Positions 20,721 through 30,794 of a stretch of DNA of 64,000 nucleotides are shown here, one piece after another. The position numbers and the translations under genes were made by a program. This DNA is from Sphingomonadales bacterium 12-68-11 (GTDB lineage: Bacteria; Pseudomonadota; Alphaproteobacteria; Sphingomonadales; Sphingomonadaceae), in the NCBI GenBank assembly GCA_002279825.1, contig NCCV01000003.1, positions 434,001-498,000 on the forward strand, in the 5' to 3' direction. A model generated the notes under the pieces. It made no database searches. It saw nothing but the letters and a program-made list of their open reading frames with translations, and was not told where the DNA came from. Position 1 is the stretch's first letter; each line of letters opens with the position of its first letter.

Positions 20721-21640
20721 CACCGGCCTACTCGCTTGATTTCCCACTCCAGCGTCACGCCCTGGCTTTCGGAGACGCGGCGGCGCACTTCCTCGCCGAG
20801 GTACTCGATGTCGGCGCTGGTCGCCTCGCCGGTGTTGATCAGGAAGTTGGCGTGCTTTTCGCTGACTTGCGCGCCGCCGACGGTCAATCCCCGGCAGCCC
20901 GCCGCCTCGACGAGCCGCCACGCCTTGTCGCCGGGCGGATTCTTGAAGGTCGAGCCGCCGGTCTTGCTGCGCAGCGGCTGCGATTCCTCGCGCGCGGCGG
21001 CGATGCGGTCCATTTCCGCGCCGATGGCTTTGGGATCGCCCTGCCGGCCGCGCAGCCGCGCCGAGACCACGATCGCCCCTTCGGGCAGGCGCGAGTGGCG
21101 GTAGGTGAAGCCGAGGTCCGAGCGCGGGATGGTCACGCACTGGCCGCCGGGCAGCACGACTTCGCAGTCGACCAGAATGTCCGCCACCTCGCGGCCATAG
21201 GCCCCGCCGTTCATCCGCACGAACCCGCCGACGGTGCCGGGGATGCCGCGCAGGAACTCCAGCCCCGCGATACCCGCGTCGCGCGCGGTCGAGGCGACCA
21301 GGATGCCGCTCGCCCCGCCCCCGCATTCGAGCGTGAAGTCGCGCTTCACCTCGACCGCCGCGAACGGCTTGCCGAGTCGCACCACCACGCCCGGCACGCC
21401 GCCGTCGCGCACGATCAGGTTGGAGCCGAGGCCGAGCGCCATGACCGGCTCGCTCTCGCCGAGCGCTTCGAGGAACGCGATCAGGTCGTCGAGATCGGCG
21501 GGCTCGAACAGCCAATCGGCCGGGCCCCCGGTCTTGAACCACACCAGCTTGTCGAGCGGCGCGTGGCGCGTGAGCTTGCCGCGGACCGTGGCAGTCAGCG
21601 CATCGGCGTAAGTCCGTTCCTCTTCTTCGCCGAACTGCAT
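20717..21640 (-). CDS. murB: UDP-N-acetylmuramate dehydrogenase
   Basis: FAD- and NADPH-dependent reduction of UDP-GlcNAc-enolpyruvate to UDP-MurNAc. The 307-residue protein shows FKTGGPADWL, the FAD-binding GLGSNLIVRDGG and GIPGTVGG loops, and GSTFKNPPGDKAW carrying the catalytic serine region. The ATG at 21640 overlaps the murC stop by one base. murA, which makes the substrate, is not in the window. Confidence 0.95.
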   Translation of the reverse strand: MQFGEEEERTYADALTATVRGKLTRHAPLDKLVWFKTGGPADWLFEPADLDDLIAFLEALGESEPVMALGLGSNLIVRDGGVPGVVVRLGKPFAAVEVKRDFTLECGGGASGILVASTARDAGIAGLEFLRGIPGTVGGFVRMNGGAYGREVADILVDCEVVLPGGQCVTIPRSDLGFTYRHSRLPEGAIVVSARLRGRQGDPKAIGAEMDRIAAAREESQPLRSKTGGSTFKNPPGDKAWRLVEAAGCRGLTVGGAQVSEKHANFLINTGEATSADIEYLGEEVRRRVSESQGVTLEWEIKRVGRW

Positions 21641-23046
21641 CAGGCGTGTTCCTGCTGGTGCCGGGCGATGCCGTCGGCGAGGCCGGCCGCCCACTTGGTG
21701 ATGTCCCCCGCGCCCAGGCACACGACCATGTCGCCCGGCCGCACGATCGCGGCGAGCCGGTGAGCGAGATCGTCTGCATCCGCGACTAGCTCCGCCTGCG
21801 GGTGATCCATGCCCGCGACCAGCGCGGCACTGTCGACCCCGGCGATCGGTGCCTCGCCCGCCGCATAGACCGGCGCGGCGAACACCAGGTCCGCATCGGC
21901 GAAGGCAGCCTGAAATTCGCCCATCAGGTCACGAAGGCGCGTGTAGCGGTGCGGCTGGACTACCGCGATGACTCTCCCGGTCGCGGCTTCGCGCGCGGCC
22001 GAGAGCACCGCGCGGATCTCGACCGGGTGGTGACCGTAGTCGTCGATGACAGTCGCGCCGGCCACTTCGCCCACCCGGGTGAAGCGCCGCCGCACCCCGC
22101 CGAAGCGCGCGAATCCCGAGCGGATCGTGTCGTCGCTGCACCCCAGTTCTGCCGCGACCGCGATCGCCGCCATCGCGTTTTGCACGTTGTGCCGGCCGGG
22201 CATCGGCAGCGCGACGCCGGAGATGCGCCGTTGCCGCCCGTCGCGATCGGTATGCACCGCGTCGAACAGGTTGCCGCCATCCTGAGGGCGGACGCACTCT
22301 GCCCGCCAGTCGGCATCTTCGGCGAAGCCGTAGGAGATCACCCGCCGGTCGCGCACGCGGCCGATCAGCTCGCGCACTTCGGGGTGATCGAGGCACAGCA
22401 CGGCGGCGCCGTAGAACGGCACGTTCTCGACGAACTCGAGGAAGCCCCGGCGGATCGCGTCGAAATCGCCCCAATGTTCGAGGTGTTCGGGATCGATGTT
22501 CGTCACCACCGCGATCGTGCCGTCGAGGCGCAGGAAGCTGCCGTCGCTCTCGTCGGCTTCGACCACCATCCAGTCGCCCTCGCCGAGCCGCGCGTTGGAG
22601 CCGTAAGTCTCGATGATCCCGCCGTTGATCACCGTCGGGTCGATCCCGCCAGCATCGAGCAGCGCCGCGACCATGCTGGTGGTGGTGGTCTTACCGTGGG
22701 TGCCCGCGACCGCGACCGTCCGCTTGAGGCGCATCAGTTCGGCCAGCATCTCGGCGCGGCGCACCACCGGCACGCGCGCGGCAAGCGCGGCGGCCACTTC
22801 GGGGTTGTCGCGCTTGACCGCGGTCGAAGTGACCACCACCGCGGCGTCCCCGAGGTTCTCAGCGGCCTGCCCGATCATGACCGTGATCCCACGCGCCCGC
22901 AGCCGCTCGACCGAAGCGCCCTCGGCGATGTCCGAGCCCTGCACCCGGTAGCCGAGGTTGTGCATCACCTCGGCGATGCCGGACATGCCGATCCCGCCGA
23001 TGCCGACGAAATGGATCGTGCCGATGTCGGTGCCGACCGGCTTCAC
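21640..23046 (-). CDS. murC: UDP-N-acetylmuramate--L-alanine ligase
   Basis: Adds L-Ala to UDP-MurNAc. The 468-residue Mur ligase has the N-terminal [17 protein letters not shown] loop, the ATP P-loop [12 protein letters not shown] and the central-domain [11 protein letters not shown] at 23046 is the start, because it overlaps the murG stop by 4 bp (GTGA). The frame continues upstream only as the antisense-like tail of murG. Confidence 0.96.
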   Translation of the reverse strand: MKPVGTDIGTIHFVGIGGIGMSGIAEVMHNLGYRVQGSDIAEGASVERLRARGITVMIGQAAENLGDAAVVVTSTAVKRDNPEVAAALAARVPVVRRAEMLAELMRLKRTVAVAGTHGKTTTTSMVAALLDAGGIDPTVINGGIIETYGSNARLGEGDWMVVEADESDGSFLRLDGTIAVVTNIDPEHLEHWGDFDAIRRGFLEFVENVPFYGAAVLCLDHPEVRELIGRVRDRRVISYGFAEDADWRAECVRPQDGGNLFDAVHTDRDGRQRRISGVALPMPGRHNVQNAMAAIAVAAELGCSDDTIRSGFARFGGVRRRFTRVGEVAGATVIDDYGHHPVEIRAVLSAAREAATGRVIAVVQPHRYTRLRDLMGEFQAAFADADLVFAAPVYAAGEAPIAGVDSAALVAGMDHPQAELVADADDLAHRLAAIVRPGDMVVCLGAGDITKWAAGLADGIARHQQEHA

Positions 23047-24230
23047 GAGCGGTCTCCCGCGAAGGCGACCGAGCCCGCCGCGCGGTTCTCGCTGGCGAGG
23101 CGGATCACATCCTGGATCGGCGCCCCGCCGAAGCCCTCCACCAGATCGGCGAGATCGCTCGCCGCCTTGGGCCGGCCGCAGTTCCACGCGGCGTGCGCGG
23201 CGTTGGCGAGCGTTTCGGGATGCTGCGCCAGCGCCAGGATCTGCTTGGCCAGTTCGGAGGCGGTGAAATTTGGCTGGCGGATCGAACGCGCGCCGCCGGC
23301 CTTGACGATCTCGCGCGCGTTAGCGGCCTGGTGATCGTCGGTGGCGATCGCCAGCGGCACCAGGATCGCCGGGCGGCCCACCGCGGTCAGCTCGGCGATC
23401 GTCGAGGCGCCGGCGCGGCCGATGAACAGGTGCGCATCGGCGAGCCGCGCAGCCATGTCCTCGAAGAAGCTGGCGAGCTCGGCGGGGATGTCGTGGTTGG
23501 CATAGCGCTCGCGCACCTCGGCGAGGTCCTCGGGCCGGCACTGCTGGGTGACTTGCAGCCGCGAGCGCAGGGCGGGCGGCAACATCGCTAGGCCGTCGGG
23601 CACGACTTCGGACAGCACCCGCGCGCCCTGGCTGCCGCCGGTCACCAGCACCCGCAGCAGTGAATCCGCGGTAAACGCCGGGAACGGCTCCTCGCGCAGC
23701 GAGAGCACGCTGGCCCGCACCGGATTGCCGACCACGTGGACCTTGCGCGCGAACTTGGGCTTGAGCCGGTCGACCGCATCGTAGGACGTGGCGATCGCTC
23801 GGACCCGCCCGGCGAGCAGGCGATTGACCCGGCCGAGCACCGCGTTCTGCTCGTGGATCACCGAGGGAATCTGGGCCGCGCTCGCGGCGAGCAGCGCGGG
23901 TAGTGCCGGATAGCCGCCGAAGCCGACCACCGCGCTCGGCTCGAAGCTCTCGTAAAGCCGCCGCGCCATCGCGCGGCCTTCAAGCACCGCGGAAATCCCG
24001 GCCGGCCAGCGCAGCGGGTTCTTGCCGAAGCGCCCCGCCGGCAGCACGTGCGCGGGCAGGAAGTCGGGCTTGCCGGGGATCGCCTGGCCGCGCTCGTCGG
24101 TGATCAGCGCGATATGGTGGCCGCGCCGGTCGAGCTCCTCGGCGAGCGCGAACGCCGGCGTCAGGTGCCCGCCGGTGCCGCCCGCGGCCAGCACGAAATG
24201 GCGCGACACGCCGGGTGCCTGCGCGCTCAT
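23043..24230 (-). CDS. murG: undecaprenyldiphospho-muramoylpentapeptide N-acetylglucosaminyltransferase
   Basis: Converts lipid I to lipid II on the inner face of the membrane. The 395-residue GT28-family protein has the [16 protein letters not shown] glycine loop (about residues 15-30), the second loop [12 protein letters not shown], and the acceptor/donor motif [13 protein letters not shown]. The ATG at 24230 overlaps the ftsW stop by 4 bp (ATGA). It sits next to ftsW in the canonical order. Confidence 0.96.
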   Translation of the reverse strand: MSAQAPGVSRHFVLAAGGTGGHLTPAFALAEELDRRGHHIALITDERGQAIPGKPDFLPAHVLPAGRFGKNPLRWPAGISAVLEGRAMARRLYESFEPSAVVGFGGYPALPALLAASAAQIPSVIHEQNAVLGRVNRLLAGRVRAIATSYDAVDRLKPKFARKVHVVGNPVRASVLSLREEPFPAFTADSLLRVLVTGGSQGARVLSEVVPDGLAMLPPALRSRLQVTQQCRPEDLAEVRERYANHDIPAELASFFEDMAARLADAHLFIGRAGASTIAELTAVGRPAILVPLAIATDDHQAANAREIVKAGGARSIRQPNFTASELAKQILALAQHPETLANAAHAAWNCGRPKAASDLADLVEGFGGAPIQDVIRLASENRAAGSVAFAGDRS

Positions 24231-25453
24231 CGCTGAGCCCCCTGCCGCTCGAGCGCCTGGCGCAAATTGAACTTGTCGCGCTCCAGCGAGGGATTGCGGC
24301 GAGTGATCGCGAGCAACATCCCCACCACGAAGCACTGCGCGATCGTCGACGAACCGCCGTAGCTGATCAGCGGCAAGGTCATGCCCTTGGACGGGAACAG
24401 CTGCAGGTTGACCAGGATGTTGATAAACGCCTGCCCGCCGAGCAGCGTGGCGAGGCCGCCGGCCGCGAGTACGGTGAACACGTCGTCCTCATCCACCAGC
24501 CGGGCCAGCGCGCGCAGCACGATGGCGAGATAGAGTACTACTACCACACCGCAGGCGAGCAGGCCGAACTCCTCGCCGATCACCGAGAAGATGTAATCGG
24601 TATGCGCTTCAGGCAGCATCATCTTCTTCTGGCCCAGCCCTAGCCCGGTGCCGGTCCAGCCGCCGGCCATCAGCGTGCGATCGGCCAGATCGACCTGATC
24701 GAACGCGGTCCCGCCGCCGAGGAAGCTGTCGATGCGGTGGCGGGCATTGTCGTAGAACAGGTAGGCCAGCGCAATCAGGCCAGCCACGCAGCCGCCAAAC
24801 AGGCCGAGCCGCTGCAGCGGCAGACCGGCGACAAGCGCCAGCACGAACCACGCCCCCGCGAACAGGATCGCGTCGCCCAGGTTGGGCTGCATCAAGAGCA
24901 GCGCCACGATCACCGCCAGCAGCCCGGCGCTGACCCCGATCACCGGCATCTGCGGATCGCGCATCTTCCACGACAGGATCCACGCGCTGGTAACTATGAA
25001 GGCCGGCTTGAGAAACTCGCTCGGCTGGAAGCCCACGCCGAGATTGATCCAGCGCCGCGCGCCGTTCACTTCGAAGCCGATCAGCGGCACCAGCACCAGG
25101 CCCAGCAACATCGCCGCGGCCAGCCCGATCGCGAGCCGGCGCACAGCGACCTTGGGCAGAACCGAAATGCCCAGCAGCACGCAGATGCCGAGTGCGAGGA
25201 AGCGCAAGTGCAGCCAGAAGAAATGCAGGTCGCCGAGGCCGGTATCGGCGGTCGAAAGTCGCCGCGCGGTCGAGGGCGACGCGGCGGCGACCGCGACCGC
25301 GCCGATGGCCATGAGTAGCGCGACCAGCAGCAGCAGCACGCGGTCGATCTCGCGCCACCAGATGCGCAGCTCGCGCCGGCGGCTGACCGGCGGACGCGGC
25401 GCCGGGAGCGGCGCGGTGGCGGCCAGCGCGCCGAGCGGTCGAGCGGGCGTCAC
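24227..25453 (-). CDS. ftsW: septal peptidoglycan polymerase FtsW (SEDS family)
   Basis: Lipid II polymerase of the divisome, working with FtsI. The 408-residue protein has a basic cytoplasmic N-terminus and about ten membrane segments. Family motifs include GARRWINLG, the QPSEFLKPAFI segment, and GLPLPLIS-type TLPLISYGGSS near the C-terminus. The GTG start at 25453 overlaps the murD stop by 4 bp (GTGA). Confidence 0.95.
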   Translation of the reverse strand: MTPARPLGALAATAPLPAPRPPVSRRRELRIWWREIDRVLLLLVALLMAIGAVAVAAASPSTARRLSTADTGLGDLHFFWLHLRFLALGICVLLGISVLPKVAVRRLAIGLAAAMLLGLVLVPLIGFEVNGARRWINLGVGFQPSEFLKPAFIVTSAWILSWKMRDPQMPVIGVSAGLLAVIVALLLMQPNLGDAILFAGAWFVLALVAGLPLQRLGLFGGCVAGLIALAYLFYDNARHRIDSFLGGGTAFDQVDLADRTLMAGGWTGTGLGLGQKKMMLPEAHTDYIFSVIGEEFGLLACGVVVVLYLAIVLRALARLVDEDDVFTVLAAGGLATLLGGQAFINILVNLQLFPSKGMTLPLISYGGSSTIAQCFVVGMLLAITRRNPSLERDKFNLRQALERQGAQR

Positions 25454-26781
25454 GCAGCGCTCCAGGCGGCAGGCGCGCCGTTGCCGGTCAGTTCGGAAAC
25501 GATGCGGCGGAATGCCTCACCGCGCATCTCGTAATCACGGAACTGGTCGAAGCTGGCGCAGGCGGGGCTGAGCAGAATCACCTCGCCCGGCTGCGCGGCC
25601 GCGAGGGCGCGGCGGGTAGCTTCGCACAGCATTTCGCAGCGCTCGACATGCATGACCGCCTCGAGCAGGTCCGCGAAATGCGGCCCCGCCTCTCCGATCG
25701 TGTATGCCGCCACGACATGACCGAAATGCGGCGCGCACTCGTCGAGATCGTCGCCCTTGGGAAGCCCGCCGACGATCCAGTGGACGCGCGGGTAAGCGGC
25801 AAGTGCCGGCGCGGTCGAGGCCGGGTTGGTGGCCTTGCTGTCGTTGACGAACAGGACGCCGTTGTGCTCGGCGACGATTTCCATGCGGTGCGGGAGGCCG
25901 GGATACGACTTAACCCCCGCCTCAAATGCTGCAAGCGGAAGACCGAGCGCCTCGACAACCTGCATCGCCGCCCAGATGTTTTGCGCGTTATGCGGCCCCT
26001 GAAGGGCGGGCGCGCTGGCCTGCAGGTAGTGCTCCAAAATTTCGGATGCGAGTGCAGGGTAAGCAACGACGTCCGGGCGCGGCAGCGTGTTTAAGACTTT
26101 CTGGATCAATTCTGCATCCGGCGTCGCAATGACACCGACACGTCGGTCCGCTTGGAGCTGGAACAATCGCAGCTTCGACTCGCGGTACGCAGCGAAGTCT
26201 CGATAACGGTCTAGATGATCCGGCGTGATATTGAGGAGCACCGCCACATCGCAATCGAGCGAGTAGGTCAGGTCGATCTGGTAGCTCGACAGCTCGAGCA
26301 CATAGACCCCGCCTTCCGGCAGCGGGTCCTGGCCGAGGATCGGCAGCCCGATGTTGCCGCCCATCGTGGTCGGCACGCCGGCGGTCTTGACGATGTGGTG
26401 GATCAGCGCGGTGGTGGTCGACTTGCCGTTGGTGCCGGTGATCCCGACCACCTTGTGCGGCGGCAGCGACGCACGGGCCTGCGCGAACAGTTCGATGTCG
26501 CCGATCAGCGGCACGCCGGCAGCGCGCGCGCGCGCCGCGATCGGATGGGTATTGAGCGGCACGCCGGGCGACAGCACCACGCCGTCGAACCCTGCCAGGT
26601 CGATCTCGAGCGGGTCGGCAATCGTGGCGCGCCCGGCCAGCTCCTCGCGTGGACCGGGCCGCCGGTCCCACGCGGTCACTTCGGCGCCGCTCGCCAGCAG
26701 CGCCTCGACCGTGGCCATGCCCGAGCGCGCCAGACCCAGGACCGCGTACCGTTTGCCGGCGAAGGCGGGCGAAGTGATCAT
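25450..26781 (-). CDS. murD: UDP-N-acetylmuramoyl-L-alanine--D-glutamate ligase
   Basis: Adds D-Glu to UDP-MurNAc-L-Ala. The 443-residue Mur ligase has the N-terminal [15 protein letters not shown] loop, the P-loop [14 protein letters not shown], the [10 protein letters not shown] motif and the C-terminal [10 protein letters not shown]. The ATG at 26781 overlaps the mraY stop by 4 bp (ATGA). Confidence 0.96.
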   Translation of the reverse strand: MITSPAFAGKRYAVLGLARSGMATVEALLASGAEVTAWDRRPGPREELAGRATIADPLEIDLAGFDGVVLSPGVPLNTHPIAARARAAGVPLIGDIELFAQARASLPPHKVVGITGTNGKSTTTALIHHIVKTAGVPTTMGGNIGLPILGQDPLPEGGVYVLELSSYQIDLTYSLDCDVAVLLNITPDHLDRYRDFAAYRESKLRLFQLQADRRVGVIATPDAELIQKVLNTLPRPDVVAYPALASEILEHYLQASAPALQGPHNAQNIWAAMQVVEALGLPLAAFEAGVKSYPGLPHRMEIVAEHNGVLFVNDSKATNPASTAPALAAYPRVHWIVGGLPKGDDLDECAPHFGHVVAAYTIGEAGPHFADLLEAVMHVERCEMLCEATRRALAAAQPGEVILLSPACASFDQFRDYEMRGEAFRRIVSELTGNGAPAAWSAA

Positions 26782-27848
26782 CTGAGCTTGAGCGTCGCGA
26801 GCCCGAGCACCGCGAGCACGATGGCGATGATCCAGAACCGGACCACAACGGTCGATTCCTTCCACCCGAGCTGCTCGAAATGGTGGTGGATCGGGGCCAT
26901 GCGGAAGATGCGCTTGCCGGTGCGCTTGAACCAGAACACCTGGATGATCACGCTGGCGGTCTCGGCCACGAACAGCCCGCCGACGATCAGCAGCACCAGC
27001 TCGTGCTTGATCGCGACCGCGATGACCCCGAGGGCGCCGCCGAGCGCGAGGCTGCCGGTATCGCCCATGAACACCGCCGCCGGGGGCGCGTTGAACCACA
27101 GGAACGCGAGCCCCGCCCCCATGATCCCTGCGCACATGATCGCCAGTTCGCCCGCCCCGGGCACGTGCGGGATGCCGAGATATTCCGAGTAGTCGACGCG
27201 GCCGACCAGGTACGCGAACAGCATGAACGCGCCCGCCGCGATCACCACCGGCATGGTCGCCAGCCCGTCTAGCCCGTCGGTCAGGTTCACCGCGTTGCCG
27301 AAGCCGACGATGATCAGCGCCGCGAACACGAAGTAGAACGGGCCGAGCGGGATGTAGCGATCCTGCAGGAACGGCACGTAAAGGTTGGTGCCGGTGGAAT
27401 CGACGATGATCCAGGTCGCGATGCCCGCGACCACGAACTCGAGCAGCAGGCGCAGCTTGCTCGACAGCCCCTTGTGGCTGCGCTTGGTGACTTTGTCGAA
27501 ATCGTCGAGGAAGCCGATAATCCCGAAGCCCACGGTGACCGCCAGGCAGGCCCAGACGAACGGATTCATGGGGTTCATCCACAGCAGCATCGAGACCGTC
27601 AGCGCGGTCAGGATCATCAGCCCGCCCATCGTCGGGGTGCCGACTTTGGCCTGGTGCGTCTGCGGCCCGTCGCTGCGGATCGGCTGGCCCTTGCCCTGGC
27701 GCACGCGCAGCATGTTGATGAAGCGCGGGCCGATCAGCAGGCCGATGAACAGCGCCGTGAGCAGCGTCGCCCCGGCCCGGAAGGTCTGGTAGCGGACGAG
27801 GTTCAATAGCCCTTCGAATTCGAGCCACTGGGCCAGCAGGTACAGCAT
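26778..27848 (-). CDS. mraY: phospho-N-acetylmuramoyl-pentapeptide-transferase
   Basis: Integral membrane enzyme that makes lipid I from UDP-MurNAc-pentapeptide and undecaprenyl phosphate. The 356-residue protein has about ten membrane segments, the Mg-binding DDFDK (115-119), [20 protein letters not shown] and the HHHFE loop near the C-terminus. There is a 10-bp gap to murF upstream, one of the few non-overlapping junctions in the cluster. Confidence 0.96.
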   Translation of the reverse strand: MLYLLAQWLEFEGLLNLVRYQTFRAGATLLTALFIGLLIGPRFINMLRVRQGKGQPIRSDGPQTHQAKVGTPTMGGLMILTALTVSMLLWMNPMNPFVWACLAVTVGFGIIGFLDDFDKVTKRSHKGLSSKLRLLLEFVVAGIATWIIVDSTGTNLYVPFLQDRYIPLGPFYFVFAALIIVGFGNAVNLTDGLDGLATMPVVIAAGAFMLFAYLVGRVDYSEYLGIPHVPGAGELAIMCAGIMGAGLAFLWFNAPPAAVFMGDTGSLALGGALGVIAVAIKHELVLLIVGGLFVAETASVIIQVFWFKRTGKRIFRMAPIHHHFEQLGWKESTVVVRFWIIAIVLAVLGLATLKLR

Positions 27849-27858
27849 CTCTAGCGGT

Positions 27859-29316
27859 TCAGCCTTCCCTGGCGGTGAAGTGAGCGACGACGCGGCCCAG
27901 CCCCACCGAATTCGAACCCTTCACGAGCACCGCATCGCCGCCGGCGAGCCCGAATTCCTCGAGCGCGGCGATCGCGTCGCCCGGACCTTCGCAATGCGCA
28001 ATGGCCGGCGGGTTGCCAAGCGCATTCAGCCCCGCTTTCCCCAGTTCGCGGGCCAGCGCGCGCATTTCCTCGCCCACCAGGATCGCGTAGTCGACATGCG
28101 CCTCGATCAGCGGTTCGGCCAACTGGGCGTGAAAGGCGGGAGCGAAGTCACCCAGTTCCTTCATGCTGCCCAGCACCGCGAGGCGGCGCGTCGCCGGGGT
28201 CTGGCCGAGCTGCGCCAGCGTGGCGCGCATCGAGGCCGGGTTGGCATTGTAGCTTTCATCGATCAGGAGTGCATAGCCGCCGGGGACGGAGAGGCGGTGG
28301 CGCGCGCCGCGCCCCTTGAGCCCGCCCATCTCGGCCAGCGCGAGGCCCGCCGCGCCGAGATCCCCGCCGGCCGCCTTGACCGCCGCCATTACGCACAGCG
28401 AGTTCATGACCCAGTGCGCCCCCGGCTCGGCGACCGAGTAGCACAGCCGCCCGTCGCCGATCGCCGCCGTCACCAGCGAGCCGCCGTTGGCGGTCGGGAT
28501 CGCATCGAGCAACCGCACATCCGCATCCGCCGCGCGGCCGAAGGAGAGCACCGCGGCCCCCTGCCGCTCCGCCGCGGCGCGCAGCCGGGCGGAGTGGGGG
28601 TTGTCGGCCGGAATGACCGCGGTGCCGCCGTGCGCCAGCCCGGTGAAAATTTCCGCCTTGGCGTCGGCAATGGCTTCCTCGCTGCCGAGGTTTTCGATGT
28701 GCGCCGGGGCGATCGTGGTGATCACCGCCACATGCGGGCGGACCTGCGCGGTCAGCTCGGCGATCTCGCCGGCGTGGTTCATGCCCATCTCGAACACGCC
28801 GTAGCGGCTACGCGAGGGCATCCGCGCCAGGCTGAGCGGCACCCCGACATGGTTGTTGTAGCTGCGTACCGAACGGTGCGCAGGTTCGCTGCAAGGGCGT
28901 TGCAGCGCGGCGAAGATCGCTTCCTTGACCCCGGTCTTGCCGACCGACCCGGTCACGCCGACGATGCGCGCCTCGGTGCGCGTGCGCGCCGCCGCGGCGA
29001 GCGCTTCGAGCGCGGCAGTGGTGGAAGGCACCAGCACGTGCGGCCGCTCGATCGCATGCTCGACCACCGCCGCCGCGGCGCCGTTCGCGAACGCCTTGTC
29101 GAGAAACCGGTGGCCGTCGGTCGCCTCGCCCTTGAGCGCGAAGAACAGGTCGCCGCCGCGAACGTCGCGGGAATCGATCTCGACTCCGGACACTTCGAAG
29201 GCTCCGCTCGCGCTGCCGCCGGTGGCGGCGGCGATCTCGGCGGACGTCCACAGCGCCAGCCGGCGTTTGTCGTCCGCGCGGCGCGGCCAGCGCAAAGTCT
29301 TTAGCAGCGCACTCAT
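27859..29316 (-). CDS. murF: UDP-N-acetylmuramoyl-tripeptide--D-alanyl-D-alanine ligase
   Basis: Adds D-Ala-D-Ala to the UDP-MurNAc-tripeptide. The 485-residue Mur ligase has the P-loop [15 protein letters not shown], the [16 protein letters not shown] NNHVGVPLS segment, MGMNHAGEI and the central-domain [11 protein letters not shown]. The ATG at 29316 overlaps the murE stop by 4 bp (ATGA). The frame is open ten codons further upstream, inside murE. Confidence 0.95.
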   Translation of the reverse strand: MSALLKTLRWPRRADDKRRLALWTSAEIAAATGGSASGAFEVSGVEIDSRDVRGGDLFFALKGEATDGHRFLDKAFANGAAAAVVEHAIERPHVLVPSTTAALEALAAAARTRTEARIVGVTGSVGKTGVKEAIFAALQRPCSEPAHRSVRSYNNHVGVPLSLARMPSRSRYGVFEMGMNHAGEIAELTAQVRPHVAVITTIAPAHIENLGSEEAIADAKAEIFTGLAHGGTAVIPADNPHSARLRAAAERQGAAVLSFGRAADADVRLLDAIPTANGGSLVTAAIGDGRLCYSVAEPGAHWVMNSLCVMAAVKAAGGDLGAAGLALAEMGGLKGRGARHRLSVPGGYALLIDESYNANPASMRATLAQLGQTPATRRLAVLGSMKELGDFAPAFHAQLAEPLIEAHVDYAILVGEEMRALARELGKAGLNALGNPPAIAHCEGPGDAIAALEEFGLAGGDAVLVKGSNSVGLGRVVAHFTAREG

Positions 29317-30794
29317 CGCGCGGCTCCGGCCAGTTCGGCGGCGCATGCGCGCGCCACCGTCACGTCGTCGAACGGCAACACCCGCATCGTTTCCCCTTCT
29401 CCGATGATCTGGCCCTGCTCGTGGCCCTTGCCGGCGATCAGCACGAGGTCGCCGCGCCCTGCGTCGGCGATGGCCGCGCGGATCGCCGCGCGCCGATCGC
29501 CGATTTCGGTAGCGCCGGGCGCACCGGCCAGAACCTGCCGGCGGATCGCCGCGGGGTCTTCGCCGCGCGGGTTATCATCGGTCACGATCGCCAGGTCGGC
29601 CTGCTCGGCAGCGATGCGGCCCATCGCGGGCCGCTTGCCCTGGTCCCGGTCGCCGCCGGCGCCGAACACGACGATCAGTCGCCCTTCGCAGTGCGGGCGC
29701 AGCGCGGCGATGGCCGCGGCAAGCGCGTCGGGCGTGTGTGCGTAATCGACGTAGACCGGCGCGCCGGCCGCCGTGATCGCCGCCCGCTCGAGCCGTCCGC
29801 GCACCGGCTGCAGCCGGGCGAGCGCGTCGAACACCTGGCCGGGCGCGCTGCCCGTCGCAATCGCGAGGCCCGCGGCGACCAGCGCGTTGGCCGCCTGGTA
29901 GGCGCCGATCAGCGGCAGCGCGACCATGCGGCGGGTGCCGGCGTGTTCAAGCTCAAGCTCCTGACCGAGGTGGCCGGGCCTGCGGGAAACCATTCGAATT
30001 CCGCCCGAATCCTCGGCGCCGCGCTCACCCACGGTGAACGTTGCCAAGCCGCGCGCCCGCGCCGCCGCAATGGCCCGGTCGCTCCACGCATCGTCCGCCC
30101 AGACCACCGCCGTGCCGCCATCCGCCACGACTTCGGCGAACAGCCGCATCTTGGCGGCAAAGTAGGCGTCCATGTCGGCGTGGTAGTCGAGATGGTCGCG
30201 GCTGAGGTTGGTGAACGCCCCGGCCGCAACCGGGAGCCCCTCGTTGCGATACTGCGACAACCCGTGGCTCGAAGCCTCGTAAGCGACGTGGGTGACGCCT
30301 TCGCGCGCGAGGCCGGTCATGTTGGCGAGGAACGTGACGATGTCGGGCGTGGTCAGGCCGGTCGAGACGCTCTCGTCGGGAGTGGTCACGCCGAGGGTGC
30401 CGATCGAAGCCGCGCGTTCGCCGGCCAGGCGCCAGATCTGGCGGGTCATCTCGACCGTCGAGGTCTTACCGTTGGTGCCAGTGACCGCGACCACCGTCTC
30501 GGGCACTGGCCGGAAAAACTGAGCCGCCAGCCGGGCGAAAGCGCGCCGGGGGACCGGATCGGACAGGTGGTCCGCGCCCTCGACCCGAACCTCGGGCCGC
30601 GCCACGACCGCGATCGCCCCGCCGGCCACCGCCGCCGGGATGAAATCCTCGCCGTTGACGACCGCACCCTGGAATGCGCCGAACACCGTGCCCGGTGCGA
30701 CCTTGCGGTGATCGATCGCGAACCCCGTCACCATGTCATCGCCGTGTGCCCCGGCGGCCAACCCAGCCGCTGAGGCGAGCCGCGCAAGGTTCAT
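29313..30794 (-). CDS. murE: UDP-N-acetylmuramoyl-L-alanyl-D-glutamate--2,6-diaminopimelate ligase
   Basis: Adds the third amino acid to the stem peptide. The 493-residue Mur ligase has the P-loop AVTGTNGKTSTVEM, the YEASSHGL motif and TDDNPRGEDP. The DNPR sequence is the signature of meso-diaminopimelate specificity, as expected for a Gram-negative wall. The ATG at 30794 overlaps the ftsI stop by 4 bp (ATGA). Confidence 0.96.
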   Translation of the reverse strand: MNLARLASAAGLAAGAHGDDMVTGFAIDHRKVAPGTVFGAFQGAVVNGEDFIPAAVAGGAIAVVARPEVRVEGADHLSDPVPRRAFARLAAQFFRPVPETVVAVTGTNGKTSTVEMTRQIWRLAGERAASIGTLGVTTPDESVSTGLTTPDIVTFLANMTGLAREGVTHVAYEASSHGLSQYRNEGLPVAAGAFTNLSRDHLDYHADMDAYFAAKMRLFAEVVADGGTAVVWADDAWSDRAIAAARARGLATFTVGERGAEDSGGIRMVSRRPGHLGQELELEHAGTRRMVALPLIGAYQAANALVAAGLAIATGSAPGQVFDALARLQPVRGRLERAAITAAGAPVYVDYAHTPDALAAAIAALRPHCEGRLIVVFGAGGDRDQGKRPAMGRIAAEQADLAIVTDDNPRGEDPAAIRRQVLAGAPGATEIGDRRAAIRAAIADAGRGDLVLIAGKGHEQGQIIGEGETMRVLPFDDVTVARACAAELAGAAR